From positions 1-64,000 of the forward strand of contig NZ_SLWS01000014.1 in assembly GCF_004345645.1 (NCBI RefSeq): a stretch of 64,000 bases of DNA, in the 5' to 3' direction. This document shows, piece after piece, positions 8,917 to 17,409 of this stretch. Position 1 is the stretch's first letter; each line of letters opens with the position of its first letter. Both the position numbers and the translations under genes were made by a program. Under the pieces are notes generated by a model, which was not told the origin of the DNA, made no database searches, and was given only the letters and a program-made list of their open reading frames with translations. Source of the DNA: Actinocrispum wychmicini. Lineage in GTDB: Bacteria > Actinomycetota > Actinomycetes > Mycobacteriales > Pseudonocardiaceae.

Positions 8917-9320
8917 CCGTGAACCGACGCCAGCCGGGCGACCGCGGCTCACTGACTGTCGAGTGGGCGCTGTGGGCGCTGCCGGTCGTGATCGTCGTGC
9001 TCGGCCTGCTCCAGTTTGGACTGTGGTGGGTCGCGCGCGACCTCGCGATGACCTCCGCCCAGCAGGGACTTCTCGCCGGCCGCGGCCTGGGTGCGACACC
9101 GGCGGACGCTCGCGCCGCGGCCACCAGGTTCATTGCCCGAGCCGACCCAATCGCGCGCGATCCGGACGTCAGTACTGCTGGCACCACAGATCAGGTTCTG
9201 CACGTCGATGTCTCGGTTTCGGTGCTGACGATCATCCCGGATCCCTGGCTGACCTGGAGGGTCCATCAAAGCGTTGCCGGGGCTCGTGAGCGTTTCACCG
9301 TTCCTGGGAACACGCGATGA
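8904..9320 (+). CDS. TadE-like pseudopilin
   Basis: A 138-residue protein with a short leader ending GDRG, the processed motif SLTVEWALW (E20 at +5 after cleavage at G15) and one hydrophobic helix ending FGLWWVAR. The soluble part continues with a TadE-like RDLAMTSAQQGLLAGRGLGATPADARAAATRF helix and a beta-rich tail. TadE proteins are minor pilins needed for Flp pilus assembly. The start overlaps the previous gene by 13 nt and the stop overlaps the next gene (ATGA). GTG 8919 is an alternative start. Confidence 0.82.
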   Translation: MAVLAVNRRQPGDRGSLTVEWALWALPVVIVVLGLLQFGLWWVARDLAMTSAQQGLLAGRGLGATPADARAAATRFIARADPIARDPDVSTAGTTDQVLHVDVSVSVLTIIPDPWLTWRVHQSVAGARERFTVPGNTR

Positions 9321-9748
9321 CACCCTACGACGTCCCTGATCGCGGTTCGGTCACTGTCGAAGTCGCGATCTGGAGCACGATCATCGTCATTGTGGGTTCG
9401 CTGCTGTGGGCCTTCGGTCGCGCGCAACTGGCCGGCAGCGCGGTGACCTACGTCGCGATCAACGCCGCCCGTGAAGCGTCACACGCACGCACCGCGAGCC
9501 AGGCACAACGAGAGGCGACCAGCACTGCAGCTCAAACCATTGCCGAACAAGGACTTCGGTGCACGTCGTTCACGATCACTGTCGACACGTCCGGGTTCAC
9601 TGTTCCGGTCGGACAACCTGCGCAGGTCCGGGTGGACGTCACCTGCGTGGTTGACGTGGCCGACCTCGCCGTACCGGGCCTCCTCGGCAGCAAGGCGCTT
9701 CGGCAGTCCTGGAGCAGCGCGCTGGACACCTTCCGCGGACGCACCTAA
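9317..9748 (+). CDS. TadE/TadF-like pseudopilin
   Basis: A 143-residue minor-pilin-like protein. After an 8-10 residue leader, PDRG is followed by SVTVEVAIW (E15 at +5 if cut after G10) and a hydrophobic helix. The soluble part is YVAINAAREASHARTASQAQ plus a strand-rich domain with two cysteines that could form a disulfide. It overlaps the preceding gene by 4 nt. The next gene starts 12 nt downstream with its own strong ribosome site, AAAGGGGG. Confidence 0.8.
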   Translation: MTPYDVPDRGSVTVEVAIWSTIIVIVGSLLWAFGRAQLAGSAVTYVAINAAREASHARTASQAQREATSTAAQTIAEQGLRCTSFTITVDTSGFTVPVGQPAQVRVDVTCVVDVADLAVPGLLGSKALRQSWSSALDTFRGRT

Positions 9749-9760
9749 AGGGGGCCTCTC

Positions 9761-10162
9761 GTGGTGGAACCGTCTGACCGGGGATCGCTGAGCGTCTTCG
9801 TAGCCGCTGTGCTCGGTGTGATGATGCTGGTCTTCGCGTTTGTCATTGACCTGCACGGCCAGACGCAAGCGATCGCCCGAGCGGACGCCCTCGCCGCCGA
9901 AGGCGCCCGTGCCGCCCTGACCGCGGTCGATACCCGAGGTTCCGTGATCGGCATCGATACAGGTGCGGCGGTTGCCGCAGCGCAGTCCTACCTTGCCTAC
10001 GCCGGGGCGACCGGCTCAGTGCACGTCACAGCGCCGCGCACCATCCACGTCACGGTCACCGTAGATCAACCAGCCGTCATCGGCCTCCTCGGCGCCTGGT
10101 ACCACGCTGTCGGTGACGCCACGGCGGAGTTGAAAGCCGACACCCGAGACAGCACGCCATGA
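9761..10162 (+). CDS. TadG/Rv3655c-like pseudopilin
   Basis: A 133-residue protein with the motif SDRG then SLSVFVAAV: the same leader pattern as its neighbours, but with F at the +5 position (F13) where they have an acidic residue. The helix continues into IDLHGQTQAIARADALAAEGARAAL, typical of the actinobacterial TadE-like proteins found beside helicase/secretion genes. GTG 9761 follows AAAGGGGGC. The stop overlaps the start of the LysM-BTAD gene. The lost +5 acid suggests that, as in TadG-type proteins, it may stay in the membrane instead of joining the fibre (inference). Confidence 0.78.
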   Translation: MVEPSDRGSLSVFVAAVLGVMMLVFAFVIDLHGQTQAIARADALAAEGARAALTAVDTRGSVIGIDTGAAVAAAQSYLAYAGATGSVHVTAPRTIHVTVTVDQPAVIGLLGAWYHAVGDATAELKADTRDSTP

Positions 10163-12954
10163 CCATCGGCAAGCACGCCATCAAAGCCGCGGGCGCGATC
10201 GTGGTCCTTGCCACGTTCGCGGTCGGGCTTCCCTGGCTCAACACGTCGACCGGGGGACGACTCGCGGCCCTGCTGCCTCGGTCGTGGCCGAACCTGTCGG
10301 ACCCGCAACTGCTGGACCACACGTGGGCATCCCTGCGCTGGTCCTTTGTCGACGGAACGGCCTGGCCATGGTTGGCGCACGTGACGCTCTGGTGCGTATG
10401 GCTGATCGGCCTCTACTGGATTGTCGCGGACATCGTCGCTGTCGTTCGTCGCGGTGCTGTCCAGGTGGGTCGTCGTGTTGCCGCCTGGACGCCGCGAACC
10501 TGGGTGTCCGGTCTGGTAGCCACGATCATCATCGCGCTTGCCAACACCGCCGCTTCAGCCGACGCCGTTGCCCCGTCAGCCGCCACGACGTTGGTCATCA
10601 CGCAGCCGGTCCCGCCGGGTCCCGGGCTGCGTCCTGTTGAGATCCAAGTACAGCCCCACGACACGCTGTGGGACATCGCGCGACGGGAACTCGGCGACGG
10701 CACCCGGTGGCACGACCTCTGGGACTGGAACCGAGGTGTCCTCCAACGCGACGGCCGTGCGCTCACCCGCCCCCATCTGATCCGACCAGGATGGACGCTG
10801 GTCGCCTACGTCCCGCCACCGCCACCCGCACCCCCCAGCACGACCGCAGCACCGCCGCCTCAGGTGCCGCCGAACCCGGCCTCGACCACCAACCCGCCGC
10901 TACTCGACGAGCACACCGCCCCTCAACCGGCGAACCCACGCCAGGCTCACGGGATCCAGCTGTCCACCGGGGCCTATGTCAGCCTCGCCCTCGCCGCCGC
11001 GATCACCAGCGCGGTCACGTCGGTCCTCGTCTGGCGGCGACGCCACTACCGGGTCGGCAGCGGTACCCGCGCCGACCTGCACCAACCGTTCGCGCCCGTC
11101 GTGCGAGCCCTCCGAGTCGCCCACGACGACGGGCAGCCCGCCGTCGACGACGTGGAGTACATCGATCTCACACCGCCCCCACCGCAGCGCCACCTCACCG
11201 CCGTCCCGTCGCGCGAGCAGGACCACAAACACCGACGAATTTCGGCACGAGTCGGTGTGCGCGCCGGACACGTACTCGCAGTGAACGTCGCTGCCACCCG
11301 CGGACTCGGCCTGACCGGCCCCGGTGCCATTAACACCGCCCGCGCGCTGCTGGTGCACCTGCTCGCCGAGCACCAGCACAGCACTGGCATCCGGGTGATC
11401 ATCCCTGCGTGCGACCTGCGCTTCGTCATCGGCGGCGCCGGTGTCGACCGCCTGCCCTCCACCGTGCTGGTGGTCGACTCTCTGGATGCCGCCCTCGCCG
11501 AGACCGAAGCGACCCTGCTCACCCGCACCCGCACTCGCCACGCCCTCCAGCAGACCGCGCCACTGCGTGCCCCGGCCCCGCTTGTGCTGATCGCCCGCCC
11601 TCTGCCGCAGGCCGAAGGTCGCCTCCGGGCCGTCCTGGACAACGGCACCACCCTCGGCATGGCCGGCATCCTGCTCGGCCAGTGGCAGCCCGGTGTGACC
11701 ATCTGTGTCCGTGCCGACGGCACCGTCACGGACACCAGTCCCGGCATCGGTGACCCGTTGGCCGGCGCACGCCTGTTCACCCTGCCCGGCCCTGACGTCA
11801 GTGCGTTGCTCGCCGTGCTCCGCGACGCCGAAGGCCCTGCCGATGGCCTGACCCGCGACCAGCCACCGCTTGTCCCCGAGCAACCCACCGTCGAGCGAAC
11901 ACAGCCCGCATCAACTCCGCCCCCCGCACCACATGGGCATGCGGTCATCGCGTCGACGCCACGCACACCACGGCGGGATGTTCAGTCGGTCTCTATGGAT
12001 GCCCAACTCCAGCCCGCTACACCGAGGTTCGCCCAAGGCCGCACCGACAACCGCGGCACAGCGGCCACCGACGTCGTGGGGCCACATCGGCGACCGTCGC
12101 AGGTGGACCAACCCATCGAACCGAAACCCGATACGGTCGTGGCGCGGCGGCCGTTGGCGATACGAGTGCTGGGCCGCGTCCACCTGATCCGTCAGGAGGA
12201 GGACGGCGAGTACGAGCTGAGCGGAGTGCTGACCCCGAAGTACCGCGAAATGATCCTCTGTCTCGCGCTGCATCCGCAGGGTGTTCGCCGCGAAGCCCTC
12301 AACGACGCCGTCTGGCCGGACAGCAGGCCGCCACGGGCCTACAACTCCTTTCACAACACGTTGTCGGTGCTGCGCCGAGCAGTCAGCGACGCCACCCGCG
12401 GCGCGATCACCAACTTCGTGCTCAACCATGACGGCCGTTACCGTCTCAACGCCGACCTGGTGACCGTAGATCTCTGGCACCTGCAGCACAGTCTGCACGC
12501 TCAGCCTCGGGCTGGTGGGCACGACCAGGATCGATTTGACGAGGTGATCGAGCTGTACCAGGCCCACCTCGCCGAGGACCTGACCGCGCGCTGGATCGAA
12601 CCCTTCCGAGAGTCCCTGCGCCGCGACGTACTGGACGCACTCGGCGCCGTGATCCGCTCCCACCGCGACACCAACCCCGACACCGAACTCGTTCTGCTGG
12701 AGCGCGCCCGGAAACTCGACCGCTACAACGAGGGCATCTACCGCGACATCATCCGGACCCAGGCCCGCCTCGGCCAGTTCGACGCCATCCCACGCACCCT
12801 CGCCCTGCTGGCCACCACGCTGGAGGAGATTGGACACCAGCCCGGCACCGAGACCCGCATCCTCGCCGACGTCCTGTCCCACCGCGGCAGCACACCACGG
12901 CCGGACGCGGCCACTAACACCACACCGGGTGCGTCCACGGAAAGGAGACCGTAA
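10159..12954 (+). CDS. LysM - transmembrane - BTAD regulator fusion, 931 aa
   Basis: A multi-domain membrane protein. Hydrophobic segments fill residues 1-150. A LysM peptidoglycan-binding domain follows (about 159-214: QPHDTLWDIARRELGDG with DLWDWNRG and RPGWTLVAY). Then come a proline-rich linker and another transmembrane helix (about 272-295), a long cytoplasmic region with no clear family, and a C-terminal winged helix plus bacterial transcriptional activator domain (from about 663: LRVLGRVHL-like start, EALNDAVWPD, YNSFHNTLSVLRRAV, YRLNADLVTVDLW). The layout suggests that the cell wall or pilus state is sensed outside and transmitted to an SARP-like output inside. Genes of this design recur at the end of actinobacterial Tad operons. 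Start ATG 10159 overlaps the previous stop. Confidence 0.85.
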   Translation: MTIGKHAIKAAGAIVVLATFAVGLPWLNTSTGGRLAALLPRSWPNLSDPQLLDHTWASLRWSFVDGTAWPWLAHVTLWCVWLIGLYWIVADIVAVVRRGAVQVGRRVAAWTPRTWVSGLVATIIIALANTAASADAVAPSAATTLVITQPVPPGPGLRPVEIQVQPHDTLWDIARRELGDGTRWHDLWDWNRGVLQRDGRALTRPHLIRPGWTLVAYVPPPPPAPPSTTAAPPPQVPPNPASTTNPPLLDEHTAPQPANPRQAHGIQLSTGAYVSLALAAAITSAVTSVLVWRRRHYRVGSGTRADLHQPFAPVVRALRVAHDDGQPAVDDVEYIDLTPPPPQRHLTAVPSREQDHKHRRISARVGVRAGHVLAVNVAATRGLGLTGPGAINTARALLVHLLAEHQHSTGIRVIIPACDLRFVIGGAGVDRLPSTVLVVDSLDAALAETEATLLTRTRTRHALQQTAPLRAPAPLVLIARPLPQAEGRLRAVLDNGTTLGMAGILLGQWQPGVTICVRADGTVTDTSPGIGDPLAGARLFTLPGPDVSALLAVLRDAEGPADGLTRDQPPLVPEQPTVERTQPASTPPPAPHGHAVIASTPRTPRRDVQSVSMDAQLQPATPRFAQGRTDNRGTAATDVVGPHRRPSQVDQPIEPKPDTVVARRPLAIRVLGRVHLIRQEEDGEYELSGVLTPKYREMILCLALHPQGVRREALNDAVWPDSRPPRAYNSFHNTLSVLRRAVSDATRGAITNFVLNHDGRYRLNADLVTVDLWHLQHSLHAQPRAGGHDQDRFDEVIELYQAHLAEDLTARWIEPFRESLRRDVLDALGAVIRSHRDTNPDTELVLLERARKLDRYNEGIYRDIIRTQARLGQFDAIPRTLALLATTLEEIGHQPGTETRILADVLSHRGSTPRPDAATNTTPGASTERRP

Positions 12955-12956
12955 TC

Positions 12957-13391
12957 ATGCCAACCAACGAAGAGATCGAACGCCGTATCCAGGAGGTCGA
13001 CGCTCCCCGCAGCGCGAAAAGGGCCGCCACGGCACAGCAGGTCCATGAACTGGCCCAGCGGCGCGCCGCCGTCGCAGCCGAACTCAACGACATCGAACGA
13101 CACCTCGGCGACGTCCTCGCTGCCGCTACGGATGTCATCGACATTGACGAACTCGCACGGTTTACCGACATCCGGACCGCCGATCTCACCCAGTGGCGCG
13201 CCGCACGCAAGCCCACTCGCACCACACGCAAGCAGTCCACCGACAGCAAACCCGACGTGAAGAACACCACGACCGACCGATCGGCGGCACCGAGGACAGC
13301 AACGGCTGACCGGGCATCCACGCTGCCCGAGGTCGCCATACCACGCCCTGCGGAAGTGCCCACGCGTGTCCCGACGGAAGCGACCCGTTAG
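12957..13391 (+). CDS. Small coiled-coil protein, last gene of the Tad operon
   Basis: A 144-residue hydrophilic protein. Residues 1-55 are strongly helical (EEIERRIQEVDAPRSAKRA, VHELAQRRAAVAAELNDIE). A short HTH-like stretch follows (IDIDELARFTDIRTADLTQW), and then a basic, low-complexity tail rich in T, R and P. ATG 12957 has AAAGGAG 9-15 nt upstream, within the end of the BTAD gene. The function is unknown; a DNA- or partner-binding accessory of the BTAD protein is possible. Confidence 0.65.
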   Translation: MPTNEEIERRIQEVDAPRSAKRAATAQQVHELAQRRAAVAAELNDIERHLGDVLAAATDVIDIDELARFTDIRTADLTQWRAARKPTRTTRKQSTDSKPDVKNTTTDRSAAPRTATADRASTLPEVAIPRPAEVPTRVPTEATR

Positions 13392-13723
13392 CGCTCGACT
13401 GTCCGAGCCGGGACGGTCGCCCACCACAACGTTCGGGCCGCCACCGGCCGGCCGCCTTCGCATACCTCAGTCCGACGACGAGTGGCGGTCAAGCCCCATG
13501 ACGGAACCTCGCTGATGACCTGAGCGCGCCGTAGAGCCAGGCGATCCGTGAATCCCTGCGCCGCGACACCTCGATGCGTTCGGCAACGCCGAAGGACATC
13601 GAGCGACACCCGAGCGGCGAAACCCTCGACCTTGCGCATTCCGGCGACCACGGAGCAACGGTTTGCGGTCCGCATCGTCCGACAACGCCGCCGCAGCTCA
13701 CCGCAGCCCGCGCCTCACCACGT
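13392..13723. other. Intergenic between convergent genes
   Basis: No convincing gene. The stretch separates the + strand Tad operon from the convergent minus-strand HxlR gene. I see no clear perfect terminator hairpin. Confidence 0.4.
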
Positions 13724-14164
13724 TTAGTGGTCCTCCAGAGGCTCACTGTCGTCCCAACCTGACAGGCGCCGCTTCTGCTCCAATCGAGCCTTCTGCATGC
13801 GCTCGATCAGGTCCAGATGCTTCTCGGCCCATTCGACCAGAGGACGGCCACTATCGAGCAACTCGATGGCTGCTGGCGTCAGCGAGTAAGCGACCGTTCG
13901 TGGAAACGGCCGCACCACTGTCCGGTCCACCAGACCGGCCGTCCTCATGCGCCCGAGCGTCCGGCTCAGCGCACGGCTCTGGATCTCGTGCTCAGTGCCC
14001 GTCCACGGATCCCAGGTGGTCATCCCCTGGATGGCCCCATGGAGTTCGTGGTAATACAGCGAACCGAGGCTCAACGCCACCAGAATATGAGTGACCCACT
14101 CCCCGTTCAGCAAGTGTCTCAGGTCTCGCGACAGCTGAACGTACCTTGCGGCCCCCGTGATCAT
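13724..14164 (-). CDS. HxlR-type winged-helix regulator
   Basis: A 146-residue DNA-binding protein with the HxlR layout: LRHLLNGEWVTHILVALSLGSLYYHELHGAI (helices 1-3), then IQSRALSRTLGRMRTAGLVDRTVV (recognition helix) and the wing VAYSLTPAAIELLDSGRPLVEWAEKH. A basic tail follows. The usual N-terminal cysteine of redox-sensing HxlR proteins is absent. The gene is read toward the Tad operon, with its start facing the 14.2-15.8 kb gene-free region, so it may control that region or itself. Its ligand is unknown. Confidence 0.85.
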   Translation of the reverse strand: MITGAARYVQLSRDLRHLLNGEWVTHILVALSLGSLYYHELHGAIQGMTTWDPWTGTEHEIQSRALSRTLGRMRTAGLVDRTVVRPFPRTVAYSLTPAAIELLDSGRPLVEWAEKHLDLIERMQKARLEQKRRLSGWDDSEPLEDH

Positions 14165-14780
14165 ATGTACACCCCACGCTCACTCGTGCAGGCCCGCGTA
14201 CGCTCCGCCCCCGCAGCTTCTGGGCGGGCCCAATGAACTTCAAACGATTCTCATCGCCTCCCCCTCTGACCAGAGGGCGTATATTTCGGTCGTCGTTGGA
14301 TACTTCGGTTGAAGGTCATCAACCTACGTCGCGCCAGTCAGTTAGCACAGCGGTACTTCTACTTAGGACACCAACGTCACCACATCGGGCGACACCTTCG
14401 GAGATCAACTCCACTCTCAGTGAGCGAAGCGAGACGTCCTCGCTACCTACCGGGCGACGGTCCGATTGAACTACCTGCTAGAGCGGTAGCCCTCCAGAGG
14501 CGACGAAAGGGCAGGCCAGGACAACCGCAACCCCTACCGATGCGACGCCCGACTCGGTCGCCGGCAGGCATATGAACAGTCGGCTTGGGTGGGTGGTCGC
14601 CTGCCGTTCCTTTCGACTCCGTGGTCGCCTTCGCTGCGGTGGTCACCATCTCCTCGTACCACCACTTTCCGCCGGCCGAGCCCTTGCGCGTCTCTCTCGT
14701 CCTCGCTCGCGTTCCGGCCGCTCTGTCCATGATCAACTGCTCTCGACATGCAGGCGCATGTCAATCTGATTTCATTTACC

Positions 14781-14914
14781 TTCGACGTATTGACAAAGCG
14801 CAATTCGATGTCCGTCAACTGTTCTCATTTGTCGGGATGATTTCTCGGGCGAATTGCGATAGCAAAAAGATTCGACGTATCGAATTCCGTGCAATTCCCC
14901 GATCTGCGCAATTC
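14781..14914. repeat. Iteron-like AT-richer motifs
   Basis: TTCGACGTAT occurs at 14781-14790 and again at 14871-14880. Each copy is followed 9-10 nt later by GCAATTC. Further copies of the second element are GCGAATTGCG around 14849-14858 and GCGCAATTC around 14906-14914. The local sequence is clearly less GC-rich than its surroundings. This could be a replication origin or a multi-site operator; nothing here decides which. Confidence 0.45.
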
Positions 14915-14944
14915 TGTCAATCCGTTTGCATCGAAACGAGCTGC

Positions 14945-15032
14945 CCGGTCGCCTGGTCGCGTTCGCTGGGGGTCTCGCCGTGCCGGTCGCCTGGTCGCGT
15001 TCGCTGGGGGTCTCGCCGTGCCGGTCGCCTGG
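14945..15032. repeat. 38-bp tandem direct repeat, 2.3 copies
   Basis: The unit begins CCGGTCGCCTGGTCGCG and continues with TTCGCTGGGGGTCTCGCCGTG. It is present at 14945-14982 and 14983-15020, and its first 12 bases recur at 15021-15032. The two full copies look identical, which suggests a recent duplication or a maintained binding array. Confidence 0.85.
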
Positions 15033-15127
15033 CTCCTATGCCGTTTCCGGTGCCCCATGGCACTTGACCAGCGCGCATACAAGATCAGGTCACGACAAGG
15101 TCACGACATGGGGTCCGGCACTTGCGA

Positions 15128-15159
15128 AGTGTCCACTAGAGATGTCTACTAGACATGTC
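15128..15159. promoter_or_regulatory. Operator-like palindrome with flanking half-site
   Basis: ATGTCTA-C-TAGACAT at 15142-15156 is a perfect 7-bp inverted repeat. A related half-site, GTCCACTAGAGATG, lies directly before it. The core TAGACATG (15150-15157) recurs at 30493 and 30506, and as TAGACATA at 15619. It is likely a binding site for a dimeric repressor of the element. Confidence 0.55.
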
Positions 15160-15618
15160 AACAGGAAAGCTTCGAGGAGGCGACGAGGACCAGGGCACGG
15201 CGTCCCTGCGAGTCGATCATCACGGCGTCTTTCCTGTCGGCAACAACCTTAAGTCCCGTATAGCACGGGCAGCGGCTTGGGCCGTGCGGTCAGCAGCGAA
15301 TCCGCGCAGAGCGGAATGGTGAACGACGCGTAGCCAAACGCTCATTTCCGCAAGGGAATGTGTAGTAACTGCGCTTGCAGCATCATTTGTATAGCTCTTG
15401 CTATAGAGCGGAGTAGCGCGCATAAATGGCATGTCTGCCACAGGTGTGCCCCCAAGATAGGTCAATGGTGGTCTAGCACCGAAAAACGTCGCAATGCGTA
15501 GGCGTTCGGGGTTGTTTCAAGCGGTTGCCGACATTGGGTTTCTTTGGCTTGAGAGCGTCGCTCTCGCCTGCCCATAGCACGCTAAACCCATACGGGCATG
15601 GTTCCTTACATTGCGCAC

Positions 15619-15626
15619 TAGACATA
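15619..15626. promoter_or_regulatory. TAGACAT half-site
   Basis: ACTAGACAT at 15617-15625 repeats nine bases of the 15128-15159 palindrome about 470 nt downstream. It is close to the start of the accessory operon. Taken alone it would be weak. Confidence 0.35.
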
Positions 15627-15672
15627 ACGGCTTATCCCAACAGTGTTTAGAGATTCAGGGAATGTGTGTCAT

Positions 15673-15771
15673 CGGAACGCGCAACTCTCACCCGTGAGTA
15701 GCGCCGTATTGCCCGGATACAGAATGTGTCCCCTTTGCGGAGATCTCACAACGCGAGAGTTGCGCGTTCCG
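15673..15771 (+). promoter_or_regulatory. Long leader hairpin before the accessory operon
   Basis: CGGAACGCGCAACTCTC (15673-15689) pairs perfectly with GAGAGTTGCGCGTTCCG (15755-15771) around a 65-nt insert. Inside, GTGAG (15694-15698) can pair with CTCAC (15745-15749), so the stem continues after an internal loop. It ends 71 nt before the ATG at 15843. As RNA it would be a stable leader, for attenuation or processing; as DNA it could be a two-arm protein site. No known riboswitch class is evident. Confidence 0.6.
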
Positions 15772-15842
15772 GTGCCAGTTCACAACTGGCCTGAATCACT
15801 GCCCAGTCAACCCCCTTTTCGTTCAACGAACGGAGTACCGCC

Positions 15843-16244
15843 ATGACTATGACTCTGATCGATTGGTCCGCCCGGATTAGCGCCAGGGCGGACGCTCTGT
15901 CCGTCCCGGACGGCGGCTTTTCTGTCAACCCAAGCGACGGTTCAGATGTCCGAATCGGCTACGCAGTCGCCGTGCACCCGGAACACGAACGCATTTTCGA
16001 CGGCCCCGTGACCCGCAACGATCTTCACGAATACATCGCGCACGCGAAGGACGCTCTTTCGCTACCCGGTCGCGTTCTCGGCGGCTGGCGTGACCCCGCA
16101 ACCGGCCGCGTCTACCTGGACGTCTCAATCGTGACGGCGGACCTGTCCGAAGCAATGACGCTCGCGCGGGAAACCGCACAGCTCGCCATTTTCGACTTCT
16201 CAGCCATGGAATCAGTTCCAGTCGCGACCCCGTCCGCGGCATGA
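15843..16244 (+). CDS. Unknown accessory protein, 133 aa
   Basis: First gene of the accessory train. ATG 15843 follows CGGAG. The protein is compact and mixed alpha/beta, with IGYAVAVHPEHERIF, a helix LHEYIAHAKDALSLPG, and strands GGWRDPATGRVYLDVSIVTADLSEAMTLARET. It resembles small proteins carried by actinobacterial phages and integrative elements that have no assigned activity. No membrane segment, signal or metal motif. Confidence 0.7.
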   Translation: MTMTLIDWSARISARADALSVPDGGFSVNPSDGSDVRIGYAVAVHPEHERIFDGPVTRNDLHEYIAHAKDALSLPGRVLGGWRDPATGRVYLDVSIVTADLSEAMTLARETAQLAIFDFSAMESVPVATPSAA

Positions 16245-16263
16245 ATCAAAGGAAGCGTAAACC

Positions 16264-16551
16264 ATGAGTGCAGTCACTGTAATGATCACCGATGGACAAG
16301 CGCGCCGTATCGCGTCCGGCTGGCACGGCGGCATGTCGTCCGCGCTTTACTCACTCGCGTCATCGGGTGCAATTGACCTTGACCGTGTGCGCGACGAAAT
16401 CTCCCGCGAGCTCTGGCGACTAGACGTCGGACAAGTTCGACGCGAGCTACTTGCCCTGGACAAATACGTACGAACGGCCGGCGAACGTACCGCCGTAGCG
16501 GAATGGTTCCGCTTGTGGGACGACTCGCCGGTGAGCGTGAATCACACGTAA
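16264..16551 (+). CDS. Unknown accessory protein, 95 aa
   Basis: ATG 16264 follows AAAGGAAG. The protein is small and helical, built of ITDGQARRIASGWHGGMSSALYSLASSGAI, DLDRVRDEISRELWRLD and a charged C-terminus. It lies 19 nt after the preceding gene and 13 nt before the next. It resembles short phage or integrative-element proteins with no known role. Confidence 0.7.
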   Translation: MSAVTVMITDGQARRIASGWHGGMSSALYSLASSGAIDLDRVRDEISRELWRLDVGQVRRELLALDKYVRTAGERTAVAEWFRLWDDSPVSVNHT

Positions 16552-16564
16552 GGACCTGATAGCA

Positions 16565-17380
16565 ATGGTTACCCCCAGTGATCACCCATGGTTCCAGGCT
16601 CACCCCGTGAGCCACGAAAACATCGTGTGGCACTGGGAACAGGCCACAACTGACGAAATAGCCCAGGGCATGCGCTGGTATGTCGACGCGCATCACGTGG
16701 CAACCGTCATCGCCGACGGTGACGCTCATCTCGGCGCTGGAATGCTCGCGATCTACTCGCCACAGCAAGGATGGATCGGAAACATTCTCAATGCCGCTCG
16801 TGTGCTCCGCGAGCGGCAGGGGATCGGCGGACCTGGATCCGGCATATTCGCGTCTACTTCGCAGAAACACGCGGCCGATCGGTTGCTGTCCGGCGAACGA
16901 TACGGGGACATTCTCGCCGGTCCGAAGATTCGCGATTTCGCGCACCTGATTGAGCATGGCGGAGACAAAGACTCCGAGGACCCGCGCGTCGTCATCGATC
17001 GGCACGCGCTGTCTGTCGCGCACGGTCGCGCACTCAGTTCAGACGAGTACGACTCGGCACCTCTGAAAGGGTTCAAGCGCCGTGACGGTTCGATCAGCCG
17101 CCGGCACTACGACCATGTGGTGAGTCAGTACCACCGTGCCGCGGAAATGATTTCCGTCATCTCTGGTGACCGGGTTTCGGCACATCAGGTACAGGCCGTG
17201 ACGTGGCTGGTCCGCCAACGGCTGAACCAGCAAGCCGAACAGCAGCGCGGCCCCAACCGCCTGGACAAGGGCCGCAACCGGGCGCGCGCACATTCGGAAC
17301 AAGCCTGGCAAGCCTTCCGAACCAACCACTTTCCCGAACTGGCGACGTGCCCTGGCACCGGCTACCAGACGGCTGCCTAA
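16565..17380 (+). CDS. Phage-type protein resembling DUF7178
   Basis: A 271-residue soluble protein. The N-terminal half contains WHWEQATTDEIAQGMRWYVDAH, then GMLAIYSPQQGWIGNILNAARVL, GPGSGIFASTSQKHAADRLLSG and a conserved-looking KIRDFAHLI. The C-terminal half has a histidine-rich segment, VVIDRHALSVAHGR, followed by RHYDHVVSQYHRAAEMI and helices with basic residues. This fits proteins often annotated DUF7178 in actinobacterial phages and mobile elements, with a helix-hairpin fold reminiscent of DNA-repair enzymes. The match is from memory. Activity unknown. Confidence 0.7.
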   Translation: MVTPSDHPWFQAHPVSHENIVWHWEQATTDEIAQGMRWYVDAHHVATVIADGDAHLGAGMLAIYSPQQGWIGNILNAARVLRERQGIGGPGSGIFASTSQKHAADRLLSGERYGDILAGPKIRDFAHLIEHGGDKDSEDPRVVIDRHALSVAHGRALSSDEYDSAPLKGFKRRDGSISRRHYDHVVSQYHRAAEMISVISGDRVSAHQVQAVTWLVRQRLNQQAEQQRGPNRLDKGRNRARAHSEQAWQAFRTNHFPELATCPGTGYQTAA

Positions 17381-17409
17381 TGGCTAGCCTCACAGCGAAA
17401 GGCGCAATC

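Larger units (their letters stand above)
14165..15842. other. Gene-free region with repeats and palindromes
   Basis: About 1.7 kb without a convincing gene, between the divergent HxlR gene and the accessory gene train. It is lower in GC than its surroundings in the middle. It holds short iterated motifs (14781-14914), a 38-bp tandem repeat (14945-15032), operator-like palindromes (15128-15159, 15619-15626) and a long inverted repeat just before the next gene (15673-15771). It has the look of a replication or control region of a mobile element. Confidence 0.5.

Noticed and set aside
14425..14475. tRNA-like GTAGTTCAATCGG on the minus strand
   Set aside because: Only a D-arm-like stretch is present; no matching anticodon and T arms could be found.
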